Shown: in pieces, positions 8,825 to 18,022 of the stretch
How the letters are laid out: the number at the start of each line of letters is the position of its first letter
Numbering within the stretch: position 1 is the first letter of the stretch
DNA from: Chitinophagales bacterium
GTDB taxonomy: Bacteria > Bacteroidota > Bacteroidia > Chitinophagales > Saprospiraceae
Direction: 5' to 3'
Length of the DNA: 64,000 nucleotides
NCBI GenBank assembly: GCA_013298845.1
Contig: JAAFJN010000002.1
Location: 197,949-261,948 of the forward strand
The notes under the pieces: model-generated
What the model saw: only the letters and a program-made list of their open reading frames with translations
What the model was told of the DNA's origin: nothing
The model's database searches: none
Made by a program: the position numbers and the translations under genes

Positions 8825-9952
8825 ATGGAGCAACAAAAAGACAATTTAGTGGGGGTAATACAAACGATTTGGAAATGGCGCAAAGCCATTCGCAATACTT
8901 GTTTGGCCGTATTGGCCGGCAGTATCATCGTTTCCCTTTTTCTGTCTAACTACTATAAATCTACAACTATTTGTTATCCCGCCAGCCCCAAACTCGCCAA
9001 TCCCGAACTCCTTTTTGGCACTTCGGGAGAAGTCACCGAGTATTTTGGTACCGATCAGGACCTCGATCGTTTGGCCGAAATTGCCAATAGTAACCTGTTG
9101 GTGGACTTTATGGTAACGAAGTTTAAGTTGTACGAACACTACGATATTGATTCTACCTCCAAAGAAGGGCCGTATAAAGTGCGGGAGCATTTCCGCGACT
9201 TATACACCGCGCAAAAGAACAAAAATGACGCTTTGGAAATTTCGGTAGAAGACATTGACCCCCAATTTGCCGCCCTCATGGCCAATGCCGCCCGCGACAA
9301 AACGGATGAAATGGCCCGCCGCCTCACCACCGAAAGCCAGGGCCGTTTGTTAACGGCTATGGAAGATAATATTGGCCGAAAAAGAACTGAATTATTGCGT
9401 TTGGACGATAGTTTGCGCATTAAACAGGCCTATTACGGCATTTTTGACCCAACTGCACAGGGCGAACAATTGGCCATAGTAAGTGCCACCGCCGAGTCGG
9501 ATGTGGCCGCTTTACGCGCCCGTCTGCGGGTATTGGAACCCAACCCAAATATTCCCCGCGATACCATTGCTTACATCAAAGCCGATTTGGCCGCCGCCGA
9601 ACACCGTTTTAACTTATTTACCAACGGCCGCGACAAAGCCGAAAAAGGTGGCCCCAACGCCCTTACCCCCAGCCGTTTCAGCGATGGTTTGGCATCGGTA
9701 CAGGTATTGCGCGACCTGCACTTTCAAGCCCGTAAACAATTGAGTTTTGACCTCGAACGCTACAACCAGATTAAAGCGGTGTACAACACCAAAATTCCCG
9801 CCATTCACGTGGTAGAAAACGCCGAACCGGCCTTGCGCAAAAGCCGCCCCATGCGCAGCCTGATCGTCATTGGTTCGGTCATCGCCGCATTTTTGCTCAT
9901 GACCATGGCCGCTCTGATTGCCGAATCGTACAAAGATTTGAAACTGGAGTAG
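8825..9952 (+). CDS. Wzz-like polysaccharide chain-length/co-polymerase protein
   Basis: 375 residues from the ATG at 8825; the frame is open further upstream, but that part overlaps the promoter box and the terminator. The topology is that of the Wzz/chain-length determinant family. TM1 is at about 23-42 after a short cytosolic N-terminus. A long periplasmic region follows, with helical segments (SATAESDVAALRARLRVLEP). A second TM lies at about 345-367 (SLIVIGSVIAAFLLMTMAAL), with a short cytosolic tail. No C-terminal tyrosine kinase domain is fused. It probably sets chain length or assists export of a surface polysaccharide, in line with the ligase/polymerase-like gene that follows. Confidence 0.8.
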   Translation: MEQQKDNLVGVIQTIWKWRKAIRNTCLAVLAGSIIVSLFLSNYYKSTTICYPASPKLANPELLFGTSGEVTEYFGTDQDLDRLAEIANSNLLVDFMVTKFKLYEHYDIDSTSKEGPYKVREHFRDLYTAQKNKNDALEISVEDIDPQFAALMANAARDKTDEMARRLTTESQGRLLTAMEDNIGRKRTELLRLDDSLRIKQAYYGIFDPTAQGEQLAIVSATAESDVAALRARLRVLEPNPNIPRDTIAYIKADLAAAEHRFNLFTNGRDKAEKGGPNALTPSRFSDGLASVQVLRDLHFQARKQLSFDLERYNQIKAVYNTKIPAIHVVENAEPALRKSRPMRSLIVIGSVIAAFLLMTMAALIAESYKDLKLE

Positions 9953-10108
9953 TTGGTTGAATTGGTTGAATTGGTGGTGTTGCCCGTCGTAGCGTACACG
10001 TTTTTTTGTGCCAAAACTTCATTCTGTAACGAACACCCTACGACGAGCAAAACTAATTTAACGAACACTCTAAGACGGGCAAAACAAATTCAACAAATTC
10101 AACAAACA
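9953..10108. repeat. Cluster of short direct and inverted repeats
   Basis: Two 32-bp-period direct copies (beginning at 10027 and 10059; core TAACGAACAC) are followed by GCAAAAC and AATTCAAC motifs. The stretch 9953-9998 reads as an imperfect inverted copy of the second unit, including GGTTGAATT repeated twice and TTGCCCGTC. The block could fold into a large imperfect hairpin between the Wzz-like and ligase-like genes. No protein-coding signal is present. Confidence 0.6.
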
Positions 10109-10110
10109 AC

Positions 10111-11547
10111 ATGCGTCTCACCCGATACGGCTTTCACGATACACAACCACGGTACATACTGGTGGCAGTGTATGCATTGGTGTTATTGCTGTGTTTGTTG
10201 GGCGGAATTGCGCTCGAATCGCCGTTGTTAGCGGCCGTACCGGTGGGCTTATTGGTCGTTTGGATGGCCATTGTGGACTACAAAGCCCTGTTTTTTTTGA
10301 TGATGGCCTGCATCCCGCTGTCCACCGAAGTGGAACTGCCGGGCGGTTTTGGAACAGATTTGTTTTCGGAGCCGCTGATGTGGTTATTGACCTTGTCCGG
10401 CACGATATGGTTGTGCCGAAATTACCACACCGTTGACGGCCGTTATTTGCGCCACCCGATTACCCTGTTTTTGTTGGTGCATTTGATGTGGACCATCATT
10501 ACGGTGGTTTTTTCGCAAAATTTTGTGGTTTCCTTCAAATTTCTCCTGGCCAAAGGTTGGTACGTGGTCGTGTTTTATTTTTTAGCCGCGCGTTTTTTGC
10601 AGGAAGAACGCGACCTTAAAAAAATGGTCTGGTGGTTTTTTGTCCCCCTGGTGTTTACCGCCGTCATCGTATTGGTACGGCAATATGGCAAAAGTTTTTC
10701 CTTCGATTCGGTGAACTCCTGTTTATCGCCTTTTTACCGCAACCACGTGATGTACGCGTGTATTATGGCGGTTTTTATCCCGTATATCTGGTACACGACC
10801 TACCGTTACCAGCGGTGGTCGCTGCCGTGGTGGGCACTGGTGATGGGGATTATTATTTTGTTGACGGGTATTAATTTTGCGTACACCCGCGCGGCCTACG
10901 GCGCGTTAGTGGCAGCGGTAGCCTTGCGGTTTTTGGTGCATTTTAAGGCTGTTCGGGCCGGTATTGTGGCTTCAATTTTGTTTTTAGGGCTGTTCATTGC
11001 CTTTGTCACCTACCGCGACAACTGGTTGTTATTTGCACCCGATTTCGAACGTACTGTAACGCACACCCGTTTTGAAAGCCTCTTGGAAGCCACTACCCGA
11101 CTGGAAGATATTTCGGTAATGGAACGCGTGTATCGTTGGGTGGCTGCTACCCAAATGATGAAAGAAAAACCGATGCTGGGTTTTGGGCCGGGCAACTTTT
11201 ATTTTACGTACAAAGACTACACCGTAAGTAGTTTCCGAACCTACGTGAGTGATAACCCGGAGCGATCGGGTATGCACAATTATTACCTGATGACGGCCGT
11301 AGAACAAGGGATTCCGGGCGCACTTATTTTTATTTCCCTCTGCTTTTTTGCCATGATGCAGGGGCAACGCATTTACCATCGGGTGAACACGCCCTGGCGA
11401 AAACACACCATTTTGGCCGCTTTAATGTGTTTTGTTTTAATTGTTTTGTTAATGCTCATGAACGATTTTGTCGAAACGGATAAAATTGGCTCCCTTTTCT
11501 TCATCTCTCTGGCGCTATTAGTCAGTATGGACTTGAACGATAAATAG
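10111..11547 (+). CDS. O-antigen ligase/polymerase-like membrane protein
   Basis: 478 residues with roughly ten to twelve membrane segments spread over the whole length (for example 16-36, 38-58, 115-135, 178-192, 232-250, 255-275, 285-300, 395-412, 428-448). The large loop between about 305 and 390 carries the family-type sequence RVYRWVAATQMMKEKPMLGF, then GPGNF and HNYYLMTAVEQGIPGAL. These are hallmarks of the Wzy_C/O-antigen ligase (PF04932) group, which joins or polymerises lipid-linked glycans at the periplasmic face. Whether this one is a ligase or a polymerase cannot be told. It follows the Wzz-like gene across a 158-nt repeat-rich gap, which suggests one polysaccharide module without its glycosyltransferases. 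Confidence 0.88.
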   Translation: MRLTRYGFHDTQPRYILVAVYALVLLLCLLGGIALESPLLAAVPVGLLVVWMAIVDYKALFFLMMACIPLSTEVELPGGFGTDLFSEPLMWLLTLSGTIWLCRNYHTVDGRYLRHPITLFLLVHLMWTIITVVFSQNFVVSFKFLLAKGWYVVVFYFLAARFLQEERDLKKMVWWFFVPLVFTAVIVLVRQYGKSFSFDSVNSCLSPFYRNHVMYACIMAVFIPYIWYTTYRYQRWSLPWWALVMGIIILLTGINFAYTRAAYGALVAAVALRFLVHFKAVRAGIVASILFLGLFIAFVTYRDNWLLFAPDFERTVTHTRFESLLEATTRLEDISVMERVYRWVAATQMMKEKPMLGFGPGNFYFTYKDYTVSSFRTYVSDNPERSGMHNYYLMTAVEQGIPGALIFISLCFFAMMQGQRIYHRVNTPWRKHTILAALMCFVLIVLLMLMNDFVETDKIGSLFFISLALLVSMDLNDK

Positions 11548-11654
11548 TTGGTTCTTTTGTAGAATTCTAAAATTCATAATACCTTGCGCTCTTATTCTCC
11601 AAAGACCGTAATGCGAATGCTGTTTTTTTAATAATTTTCACTAACTTATTTTTT

Positions 11655-14429
11655 ATGTTGAAGCACACTTTACTAACTCTGGTAGCCCTGTTGTTTTTGG
11701 GTTACCAAGCCATTGCACAAGATCGCAACGTAACCGGTCGGGTTACCGGATCTGACGGCGAATCACTTGCTGGTGCCACTGTATCGCTCAAAGGCGTTAC
11801 CGGCGGCACTTCCACCGATGCCAACGGCGGTTTTGCCTTGCGCGTTCCGGCGGCGGTAACCACCTTGCGTTTTTCTTACACCGGTTACGAACCATTGGAA
11901 GTAGCCATTCCCGAGTCAGGGGTAATGCAGGTAGTCATGGAGTCCTCCTCCAGTACTTTGGGCGAAGTTGTTATCTCTACGGGTAGCCGTTCGGTGCAAC
12001 GAACCATCACGGATTCGCCGTTGCCCATTGATATCCTTTCGGCCAAAGACATTGTATCAACGGGTCAGCCTTCTTTCGACAAGGCGTTGCAGTACCGCGT
12101 ACCTTCGTTTAACACGGTGAATACGCCGGTAAACGACGCTACTTCGTTGCTCGATCCTTACGAAATTCGGAATATGGGTCCCAGCCGCACGTTGGTACTC
12201 ATCAACGGCAAACGTAAAAACATGAGTTCATTGGCGTATATCCAAACCTCACCCGGTCGCGGTGAAACGGGAGTGGATATTTCTGCCATCCCGTCGGATG
12301 CGATCAAACGCGTGGAAATTCTCCGCGACGGTGCCTCGGCGCAGTACGGTTCTGACGCGATTGCGGGGGTAATGAACATTATTTTGAAAGACAAATACGA
12401 GTACGGTTCGGTGTCGTTTAACACCGGCGTTACCCACAAAGGTGATGGTCAGTTGTTCGGGGTGAGCCTGAACAACGGCGCGAATTTTGGCGAAAAAGGT
12501 TTTATCAACTACACCATTTCGCTCCAGCGCCAGGCTTTAGCCAATCGCCCCGGCACCGTTGATGCCGACGGCGAATACAACGATTTTGTATTTGTTGACC
12601 CTGAAGACCCTAAAAACTACGAAAATGGTGTAATCACCGACGATGCCAAACAGGCCATTATCGACGGTAATACATCGGGCCGTTCTTTGGTAGAATCTTT
12701 TTTGAGAGATTTCCCCGATGCGGGTAATATCAACGGTCAACCCGAAACCGCAGCCGCCAAGTTTTTGGTAAACGGTGGCGTTCCGGTGGGCGAAAACACC
12801 GAAATGTACTACAACGCCGCTTACGTGTATAAAAAAGTAAACAGTTTTGCCAACTACCGTACCCCCTACTGGCGCAGCACCGACGATGGTTTGCTCACCC
12901 CGGCGGGTGCCAAATACGTTGGTTACGTGCCTACTTTTGAAGGTGATTTGAACGATTACAACGGTACTTTGGGTTTCCGCAGCAACAAAAACGGCTGGGT
13001 CAGCGACGTAAGTTTCACCACGGGTGGCAATGCACAACTGTACACTGTTGCCAATACGCGCAACCGTAGTTTGGGTAAAAACAGCCCCATTTTGTTCCGT
13101 CCGGGCGGTTATAAATTCCAACACAACGTAGGAAACATTGACATTAGCCGCAAATTACTCGATAACCTGTCGTTTGCCGTAGGTTCCGAGTTCCGCCGCG
13201 AAAAATACACCGTTGTAGCCGGCGATACAGCCTCTTATTCCGGTACCGGTGCCGATTCATTCCCCGGTGCACGCCCCGAAAACTCCGGCGAATCTACCCG
13301 TTTTAACTTCGGTGGTTACGTGGATTTGGGTTGGGATATCACCAGCAGTTTCCTCCTCAACGGTACGGCACGCGTAGAGCGTTACAGTGACTTTGGCGAT
13401 GCATTTGTGTGGAAACTCAGTTCACGTTACAAAATTATTGACGAAAAACTCACCGTTCGTGGTTCGGTTTCCACCGGTTTCCGGGCACCAACGCTGCACC
13501 AGATTAATTTACAAATTGCGCAGGCAAGTTTTGTACCGGGCCAGGGTATCCAAACCAAAGGTATCTTCAACAACCGTTCGGCGCAGGCTTTCGTGTTGGG
13601 TGTACCCCGTTTGAAACCCGAAGAATCTACCAATATCACGTTGGGCGTGGGCATGAGTCCAACCAAAAACACCAATGTGTCTATCGACTACTACAATATC
13701 AAGGTAAAAAACCGCATCATCCTGGGTTCCGAGATTTTCCCGACGGGCGATCCGAACAACCAACTTGATCAGGTAATGGCGGCCAACGGTATTGTTGCCA
13801 TCAGTTTCTTCACCAACGGTATCAATACTGCTACCAGCGGTCTCGATTTGGTATTTAACCAGCGCAATATTCAATTGGGTACGGGCAAATTGGGGGTTAA
13901 CCTGGCCGGTAACTACCAGTTGGAAAACAAATTGGACGGTCCCGTTATCGTTCCACAATTGATCAAAGAAGCAGGTGCAACCATTTTCGACGCTACACAG
14001 GAAGCGCTGTTGCTCACTTCTCGTCCGCAATACAAAGCCATTTTGGGTTTTGATTACGCTTTGGGTAAATTGGGCCTTAGCCTGAACAACACCTTGTTTG
14101 GCCCCACGCGTTTCCGCCAGGCGGGTTTGAACGGCAACCTCGAAACGGTATTTTTGCCCAAAGTGGTGACCGATTTGGGTATCAGCCTTCAATTGAGCGA
14201 AAAAGTAAGCCTTGGTGTTAACCTCCAAAACTTGTTGAATGTAATGCCAGAATGGGAGTTCCGCGCCTTAAACGCCGACGGAGAAGCCATCCTGAAAGAT
14301 GCGGCTGCCGTAAAACGCAACTTCAACGCCATTACCTTTAACGGTCGTTACTCCAACGTAACGTACGACGGTTCGCACTTCAGCCAATTGGGTATGACTG
14401 GTGCCGCCAACCTCACGGTTCGTTTCTAA
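11655..14429 (+). CDS. TonB-dependent receptor with carboxypeptidase-like N-domain
   Basis: 924 residues. Signal peptide 1-21, carboxypeptidase-regulatory-like domain at about 24-100 (VTGRVTGSDGESLAGATVSL), and a plug domain at about 115-245 (RTLVLINGKRKN, then SAIPSDAIKRVEILRDGASA and QYGSDAIAGVMNIILK). A beta-barrel follows, ending in ANLTVRF. The plug has the form seen in siderophore- or cofactor-type receptors rather than the SusC type: the SusC connector motif is absent, the protein is shorter, and no SusD gene follows. It should import a small ligand across the outer membrane with TonB energy. The ligand is unknown. A weak TACCTTGC-like element lies about 70 nt upstream. A large hairpin follows the gene. 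Confidence 0.92.
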   Translation: MLKHTLLTLVALLFLGYQAIAQDRNVTGRVTGSDGESLAGATVSLKGVTGGTSTDANGGFALRVPAAVTTLRFSYTGYEPLEVAIPESGVMQVVMESSSSTLGEVVISTGSRSVQRTITDSPLPIDILSAKDIVSTGQPSFDKALQYRVPSFNTVNTPVNDATSLLDPYEIRNMGPSRTLVLINGKRKNMSSLAYIQTSPGRGETGVDISAIPSDAIKRVEILRDGASAQYGSDAIAGVMNIILKDKYEYGSVSFNTGVTHKGDGQLFGVSLNNGANFGEKGFINYTISLQRQALANRPGTVDADGEYNDFVFVDPEDPKNYENGVITDDAKQAIIDGNTSGRSLVESFLRDFPDAGNINGQPETAAAKFLVNGGVPVGENTEMYYNAAYVYKKVNSFANYRTPYWRSTDDGLLTPAGAKYVGYVPTFEGDLNDYNGTLGFRSNKNGWVSDVSFTTGGNAQLYTVANTRNRSLGKNSPILFRPGGYKFQHNVGNIDISRKLLDNLSFAVGSEFRREKYTVVAGDTASYSGTGADSFPGARPENSGESTRFNFGGYVDLGWDITSSFLLNGTARVERYSDFGDAFVWKLSSRYKIIDEKLTVRGSVSTGFRAPTLHQINLQIAQASFVPGQGIQTKGIFNNRSAQAFVLGVPRLKPEESTNITLGVGMSPTKNTNVSIDYYNIKVKNRIILGSEIFPTGDPNNQLDQVMAANGIVAISFFTNGINTATSGLDLVFNQRNIQLGTGKLGVNLAGNYQLENKLDGPVIVPQLIKEAGATIFDATQEALLLTSRPQYKAILGFDYALGKLGLSLNNTLFGPTRFRQAGLNGNLETVFLPKVVTDLGISLQLSEKVSLGVNLQNLLNVMPEWEFRALNADGEAILKDAAAVKRNFNAITFNGRYSNVTYDGSHFSQLGMTGAANLTVRF

Positions 14430-14438
14430 AGGGTTTTG

Positions 14439-14499
14439 AAGGGTTGAATTTGTTTTGAAGAGTTGAATTAGTCAACCCTTCAAAACAAATTCAACCCTT
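14439..14499 (+). terminator. Long perfect hairpin, probable terminator
   Basis: A perfect 22-bp stem (14439-14460 with 14478-14499) with a further inner 5-bp stem (14462-14466 with 14472-14476). The left arm contains two near-identical TTTTGAAG.GTTGAATT units. It lies between the receptor gene and the purU promoter box. Confidence 0.7.
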
Positions 14500-14505
14500 G
14501 TTTCC

Positions 14506-14513
14506 TACCTTTG
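14506..14513 (+). promoter_or_regulatory. purU promoter -7 box abutting the start codon
   Basis: TACCTTTG ends only 4 nt before the purU ATG (14518). With a transcription start about 5-8 nt after the box, the mRNA would begin at or inside the start codon, that is, be leaderless. Confidence 0.6.
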
Positions 14514-14517
14514 CCCC

Positions 14518-15363
14518 ATGGAACAACAGCCAGGATACATCTTATTAATTGATTGCCCCGATGAAAAAGGGCTTGTACACCATATTTCGGGTGTTTTATA
14601 CCGTTTGGGTTTGAATATTATTGGAAACCAGGAATTTGTGGAGCACGAAGAAGATCGTTTTTTTATGCGAACATCTTTTCGGGGGGCAATTCAGCCCGAT
14701 GAAGTGGTTGAAGAATTAAAAGCCCTGTTACCCGCCGGGGCGAACATCAGTTTGCGGCAGCACCAACCCAAAAACATAGTATTGTTGGTCACCAGAGAGC
14801 AACACTGTTTGGCCGAATTATTGGTACGGAATCAGTTTAGAGAACTTAATGCCAATATTCTGGCGGTTGTGGGCAACCACCCCGATTTAGGGCGTTTTAC
14901 CCACCAATTTGGCATCAATTTTCACCATGTCCCCCACGAAGGCATTTCCCGCGAACAACACGAAGCCCATATTTTGGAAGTTGTGAGCCGTTATCAGCCC
15001 GAATACCTGGTATTGGCGAAGTACATGCGCATCCTTTCCCCCGAGTTTGTAGCGCGTTTCCCCAATCGGATCATCAACATTCACCACTCTTTTTTACCGG
15101 CGTTTATTGGGGCCAGCCCCTACCGCCAGGCTTACGAGCGCGGCGTAAAAATTATCGGTGCCACGGCCCATATTGTCAATAACGACCTCGACGAAGGCCC
15201 CATTATTGTCCAAAACGTTATTCCGGTGGACCACACGTACTCGGTCAACGATATGATTCGAACGGGAAAAGACGTGGAAAAAATTGCCTTGGCACGCGCC
15301 CTGCAATTGGTCTTTGACGACAAAGTGACCGTCAACGGCAATAAAACGATTATTTTTGATTAA
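14518..15363 (+). CDS. purU: Formyltetrahydrofolate deformylase
   Basis: 281 residues, the usual PurU length. An N-terminal ACT domain (about 6-82, ending before KNIVLLVTREQHC) precedes the formyl-transferase/hydrolase domain (about 85-281). The catalytic signature INIHHSFLPAF lies at 186-196, with IGATAHIV at 213-220 and Asp225 in DEGPII. PurU hydrolyses 10-formyl-tetrahydrofolate to tetrahydrofolate and formate, balancing one-carbon units and supplying formate for purine synthesis. It is a single-gene unit here, with its own promoter box immediately upstream. The spacing predicts a leaderless transcript. The upstream hairpin separates it from the receptor gene. Confidence 0.96.
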   Translation: MEQQPGYILLIDCPDEKGLVHHISGVLYRLGLNIIGNQEFVEHEEDRFFMRTSFRGAIQPDEVVEELKALLPAGANISLRQHQPKNIVLLVTREQHCLAELLVRNQFRELNANILAVVGNHPDLGRFTHQFGINFHHVPHEGISREQHEAHILEVVSRYQPEYLVLAKYMRILSPEFVARFPNRIINIHHSFLPAFIGASPYRQAYERGVKIIGATAHIVNNDLDEGPIIVQNVIPVDHTYSVNDMIRTGKDVEKIALARALQLVFDDKVTVNGNKTIIFD

Positions 15364-15580
15364 ATATCCAGCCAAATCCCGTTTGACGCACGTCAACGGG
15401 AATTTGACACTGCCCACCAATTCTTTTTAATTAAAATTTATGGCCTAAACCAAAAGTAACAACCAACTTTTGTTTTATTGACATTTAATTAAAAAAAATG
15501 CGTTTTTGCTTTTTTTGCCGAATCCTGCGCTGTTTGGCAACCCCATCTTTGCATCATCAATAACAAAATAAACAACGACG

Positions 15581-16240
15581 ATGAAAAAGATAACAATTTC
15601 AATGATGATGTTCTTTGCAGCAGTAGCCTGCGTAAATGCCCAACAACACAGTACGGTTGAACTCTTTATTAATACTTCAACCGGTTCTACTTTTAACAAC
15701 CGAGTGGGTTGGTACAATAATTATGCGGATAAAATGACCGCAGGTAGTATATTTTGGGATGCAATGGCCGTCGCGGTTACAGGAAATGGCTCCTCCTTTG
15801 AAGAAAATTTTTACGAACGGGTTACCGAGATGCGCGTTACCGGCAAAAACAACTACGGAATTGGTATTCGGTTAAGACCTTCTTTTGCAAAGAGAATTGC
15901 CGTAGGGGCAACGTTCAACCGATTCACCTACTACGTGGATAAAAAATGGGAAAGTGGGGATGTGACCAACGAACGCGAAACATTCGGGTTATTAATGGGA
16001 GATATTAATGGCACCTGGCTGCAAGAAAAAAACTGGAGTTTGTACAGTGGTTTGGGTCTTGGTTTTTCCCGACACACTTTTCAAAAACCAAAATCAATCG
16101 AAACAAAAAGTCGTTTTGGTATAAAAGCCCAAGTTAATTTAGTGGGTGTACGTTACCAGGATGGTAAATTTGGTGCTTTTGTTGAAATTGGACACGGCCC
16201 ACAAGGAGCATTGAAAGGAGGATTGGTCGTTACTCTCTAA
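15581..16240 (+). CDS. Small outer-membrane beta-barrel-like protein
   Basis: 219 residues with a signal peptide (1-20, ending VNA-Q) and alternating amphipathic strands such as YGIGIRLRPSFAKRIAVGAT, SLYSGLGLGFSR and AQVNLVGVRY. The C-terminus (GALKGGLVVTL) is hydrophobic but not the classic terminal Phe. These are the features of small 8-stranded outer-membrane barrels common in Bacteroidota. The family is not recognised more precisely. CATCTTTG at 15544-15551, one base off the promoter consensus, lies about 30 nt before the ATG. It stands alone between purU and the minus-strand sigma-factor pair. Confidence 0.7.
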   Translation: MKKITISMMMFFAAVACVNAQQHSTVELFINTSTGSTFNNRVGWYNNYADKMTAGSIFWDAMAVAVTGNGSSFEENFYERVTEMRVTGKNNYGIGIRLRPSFAKRIAVGATFNRFTYYVDKKWESGDVTNERETFGLLMGDINGTWLQEKNWSLYSGLGLGFSRHTFQKPKSIETKSRFGIKAQVNLVGVRYQDGKFGAFVEIGHGPQGALKGGLVVTL

Positions 16241-16539
16241 AAAACGGCCTCCATTTGAGGTCGCCTTTTATGTAAGACAATCAAGTTATCAGTATTTTTT
16301 AATATCGAATTTTGAATTTCGAACACCGAATATCGAAGTACCAACTGATGAAACAGCCACCCACATTCAATCATCAGCACTAAAACCATATATAATACAG
16401 ACAATCGTCGCTTCAACGCACGATAATCCGCTACGGCGTATTTAACCTTAACTTATTCAATTAACATTACTTCGGTGTTCGGTGTTCGACATTCGGTGTT
16501 CGGTGTTCATTTATAAGACAGCCTCATTTTTTTTACCCA
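16241..16539. repeat. Intergenic region with TTCGGTG repeats
   Basis: 16472-16508 holds four copies of TTCGGTG with GT or ACA between them. 16316-16337 holds a partly inverted version (CGAACACCGAATATCGAAG). The arms can pair across about 130 nt. No coding frame is visible. Genes on both sides converge on this stretch, so it may contain the terminators for both. Confidence 0.55.
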
Positions 16540-17931
16540 CTAATAAATCATCGCAATTACCCCGGCCTGCACCCCAATGGCGTTGTTTTTGCTGGCATTA
16601 GGCCCTACGCCACGGCCATTGGTGTGGCGACGGTACTGCGGTTCGATGTAAGCAGCCATGCGGCGATTGAGGCGATGTTCGACCCGTACACTTGCATCGG
16701 TGGTGAGGTAAGAATTACCGTACAAAGTGCCATTTTCGAAAATACCGTTGCTTTGGGGAAGCGCAGGCTGGTCATTACCCAGTGACGAAGGAGTGCTCAC
16801 TAATTCTTCATCTTTGAATTCGTACGATTTATTAGCCGCAAAATGAGCGGTAAGGCCCGCAACTGCGTACACCGAAGTACGGCCTACGCGCACAATTTGA
16901 CGGGTGATCCGCGCCGGTACGCTAACCATATTGGCCCGTACCCGATCGTATTTAGTGGCCAAAACGCGGCCGTTTTTCTTGTAAAATCCAACGACATCGT
17001 CTTCGGGAGTGAAGGCCACGGGAGCGTATTCAACGCCCGCTTCCACGCCCCATTTACCGTTGCGTTTACCCGCCCGAACCCCGCTGCTAACAGTGCTGTA
17101 TCGGGTAGCATAACCACTTTTGCCCGTGTACGATTGTTGGTCGGCACCGCCGTAAGCCATGAGGTACGACGATGATTTTTTCACCGCTTTTTTGGGTTGT
17201 GGGGTAAGTAACGCCGCCATTGCGGGCGACTTGGGTTGTAATTGTTCGAGGTGGTCCAGTCCCAACGCGGCGAGCAGCGTCAAGGGGCGAAGTCCTTTGG
17301 GAAGGGGTTGGCCGTTGGCATCCACCAAAGCCTGGTTGATGCTGCCGGGCAGGGTTACTGCTTCCGCCGGTGTGGTGATGGCGGCGGCAAGAACGGCCTG
17401 TGAAGCGTTGTTTGCGTTATAAAGCGTGGAATGGGTGGTTAAAGCCGAGGCATTTTGAGCCAGGGAAGTGGAGGGTAACAAAGCCGGAACGTAGAGGCTG
17501 GAAGCGATGGTACGGTTTCCTTTTTGACGCGATGTGGAGGCCATATCCGGTGCTTCTTCGGGCGTTGTTTCCTGCGGACGTGGCATGTGGAACCAGCGGG
17601 TGCCATTGTCCAGAATGAGTTGGAGATTGATCGCCAGCAGGATAATGGCGGCGGCTTCGGCCATTTTCCAGGCGCGTACCCGGCGAACTGCCCCGGAATG
17701 ATCCAGTTGTTGCGCCATTTTGTCCCAGTGCATGGGTTGGTACGGCATTTCTACCTCTTCGAGCATGGAACGCATTCGTTGATCGAAGGCGTTTTGCCCG
17801 GCATCGGGTGGCATAGCCGGTGGTAATTGATCCAGTTTGGCTTGCAGCGCATCCCACGAAGCGGGTTCGTAAGGCATTTCTACCTCTTTCAGATGCTCGG
17901 CAATAACTTTGTCGAATTTATTTTCGCTCAT
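16540..17931 (-). CDS. Membrane protein with duplicated cytosolic motif and barrel-like C-terminus; putative anti-sigma partner
   Basis: 463 residues. The N-terminus has two tandem copies of one motif, at 6-34 (FDKVIAEHLKEVEMPYEPAS) and at 49-77 (FDQRMRSMLEEVEMPYQPMH), each continuing with WD and a short helix. One TM follows at about 91-107 (AAAIILLAINLQLIL). A long low-complexity periplasmic linker comes next, then beta-rich sequence from about 255 to the end (SSGVRAGKRNGKWGVEAGVE, VEHRLNRRMAAYIEPQYR) resembling PorT-type barrel domains. It starts 91 nt after the ECF sigma gene on the same strand. By context I infer a sigma-binding, membrane-spanning regulator; no canonical FecR or zinc anti-sigma domain is seen. 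Confidence 0.65.
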   Translation of the reverse strand: MSENKFDKVIAEHLKEVEMPYEPASWDALQAKLDQLPPAMPPDAGQNAFDQRMRSMLEEVEMPYQPMHWDKMAQQLDHSGAVRRVRAWKMAEAAAIILLAINLQLILDNGTRWFHMPRPQETTPEEAPDMASTSRQKGNRTIASSLYVPALLPSTSLAQNASALTTHSTLYNANNASQAVLAAAITTPAEAVTLPGSINQALVDANGQPLPKGLRPLTLLAALGLDHLEQLQPKSPAMAALLTPQPKKAVKKSSSYLMAYGGADQQSYTGKSGYATRYSTVSSGVRAGKRNGKWGVEAGVEYAPVAFTPEDDVVGFYKKNGRVLATKYDRVRANMVSVPARITRQIVRVGRTSVYAVAGLTAHFAANKSYEFKDEELVSTPSSLGNDQPALPQSNGIFENGTLYGNSYLTTDASVRVEHRLNRRMAAYIEPQYRRHTNGRGVGPNASKNNAIGVQAGVIAMIY

Positions 17932-18022
17932 TTTTGCGTCAATTCAATGAGTATGCATGAATTAGTGTACGTAGAAAATTGGCCTCAAATGGCAGTCGGA
18001 ATGCGCGTTATTTAGCGCAAAA

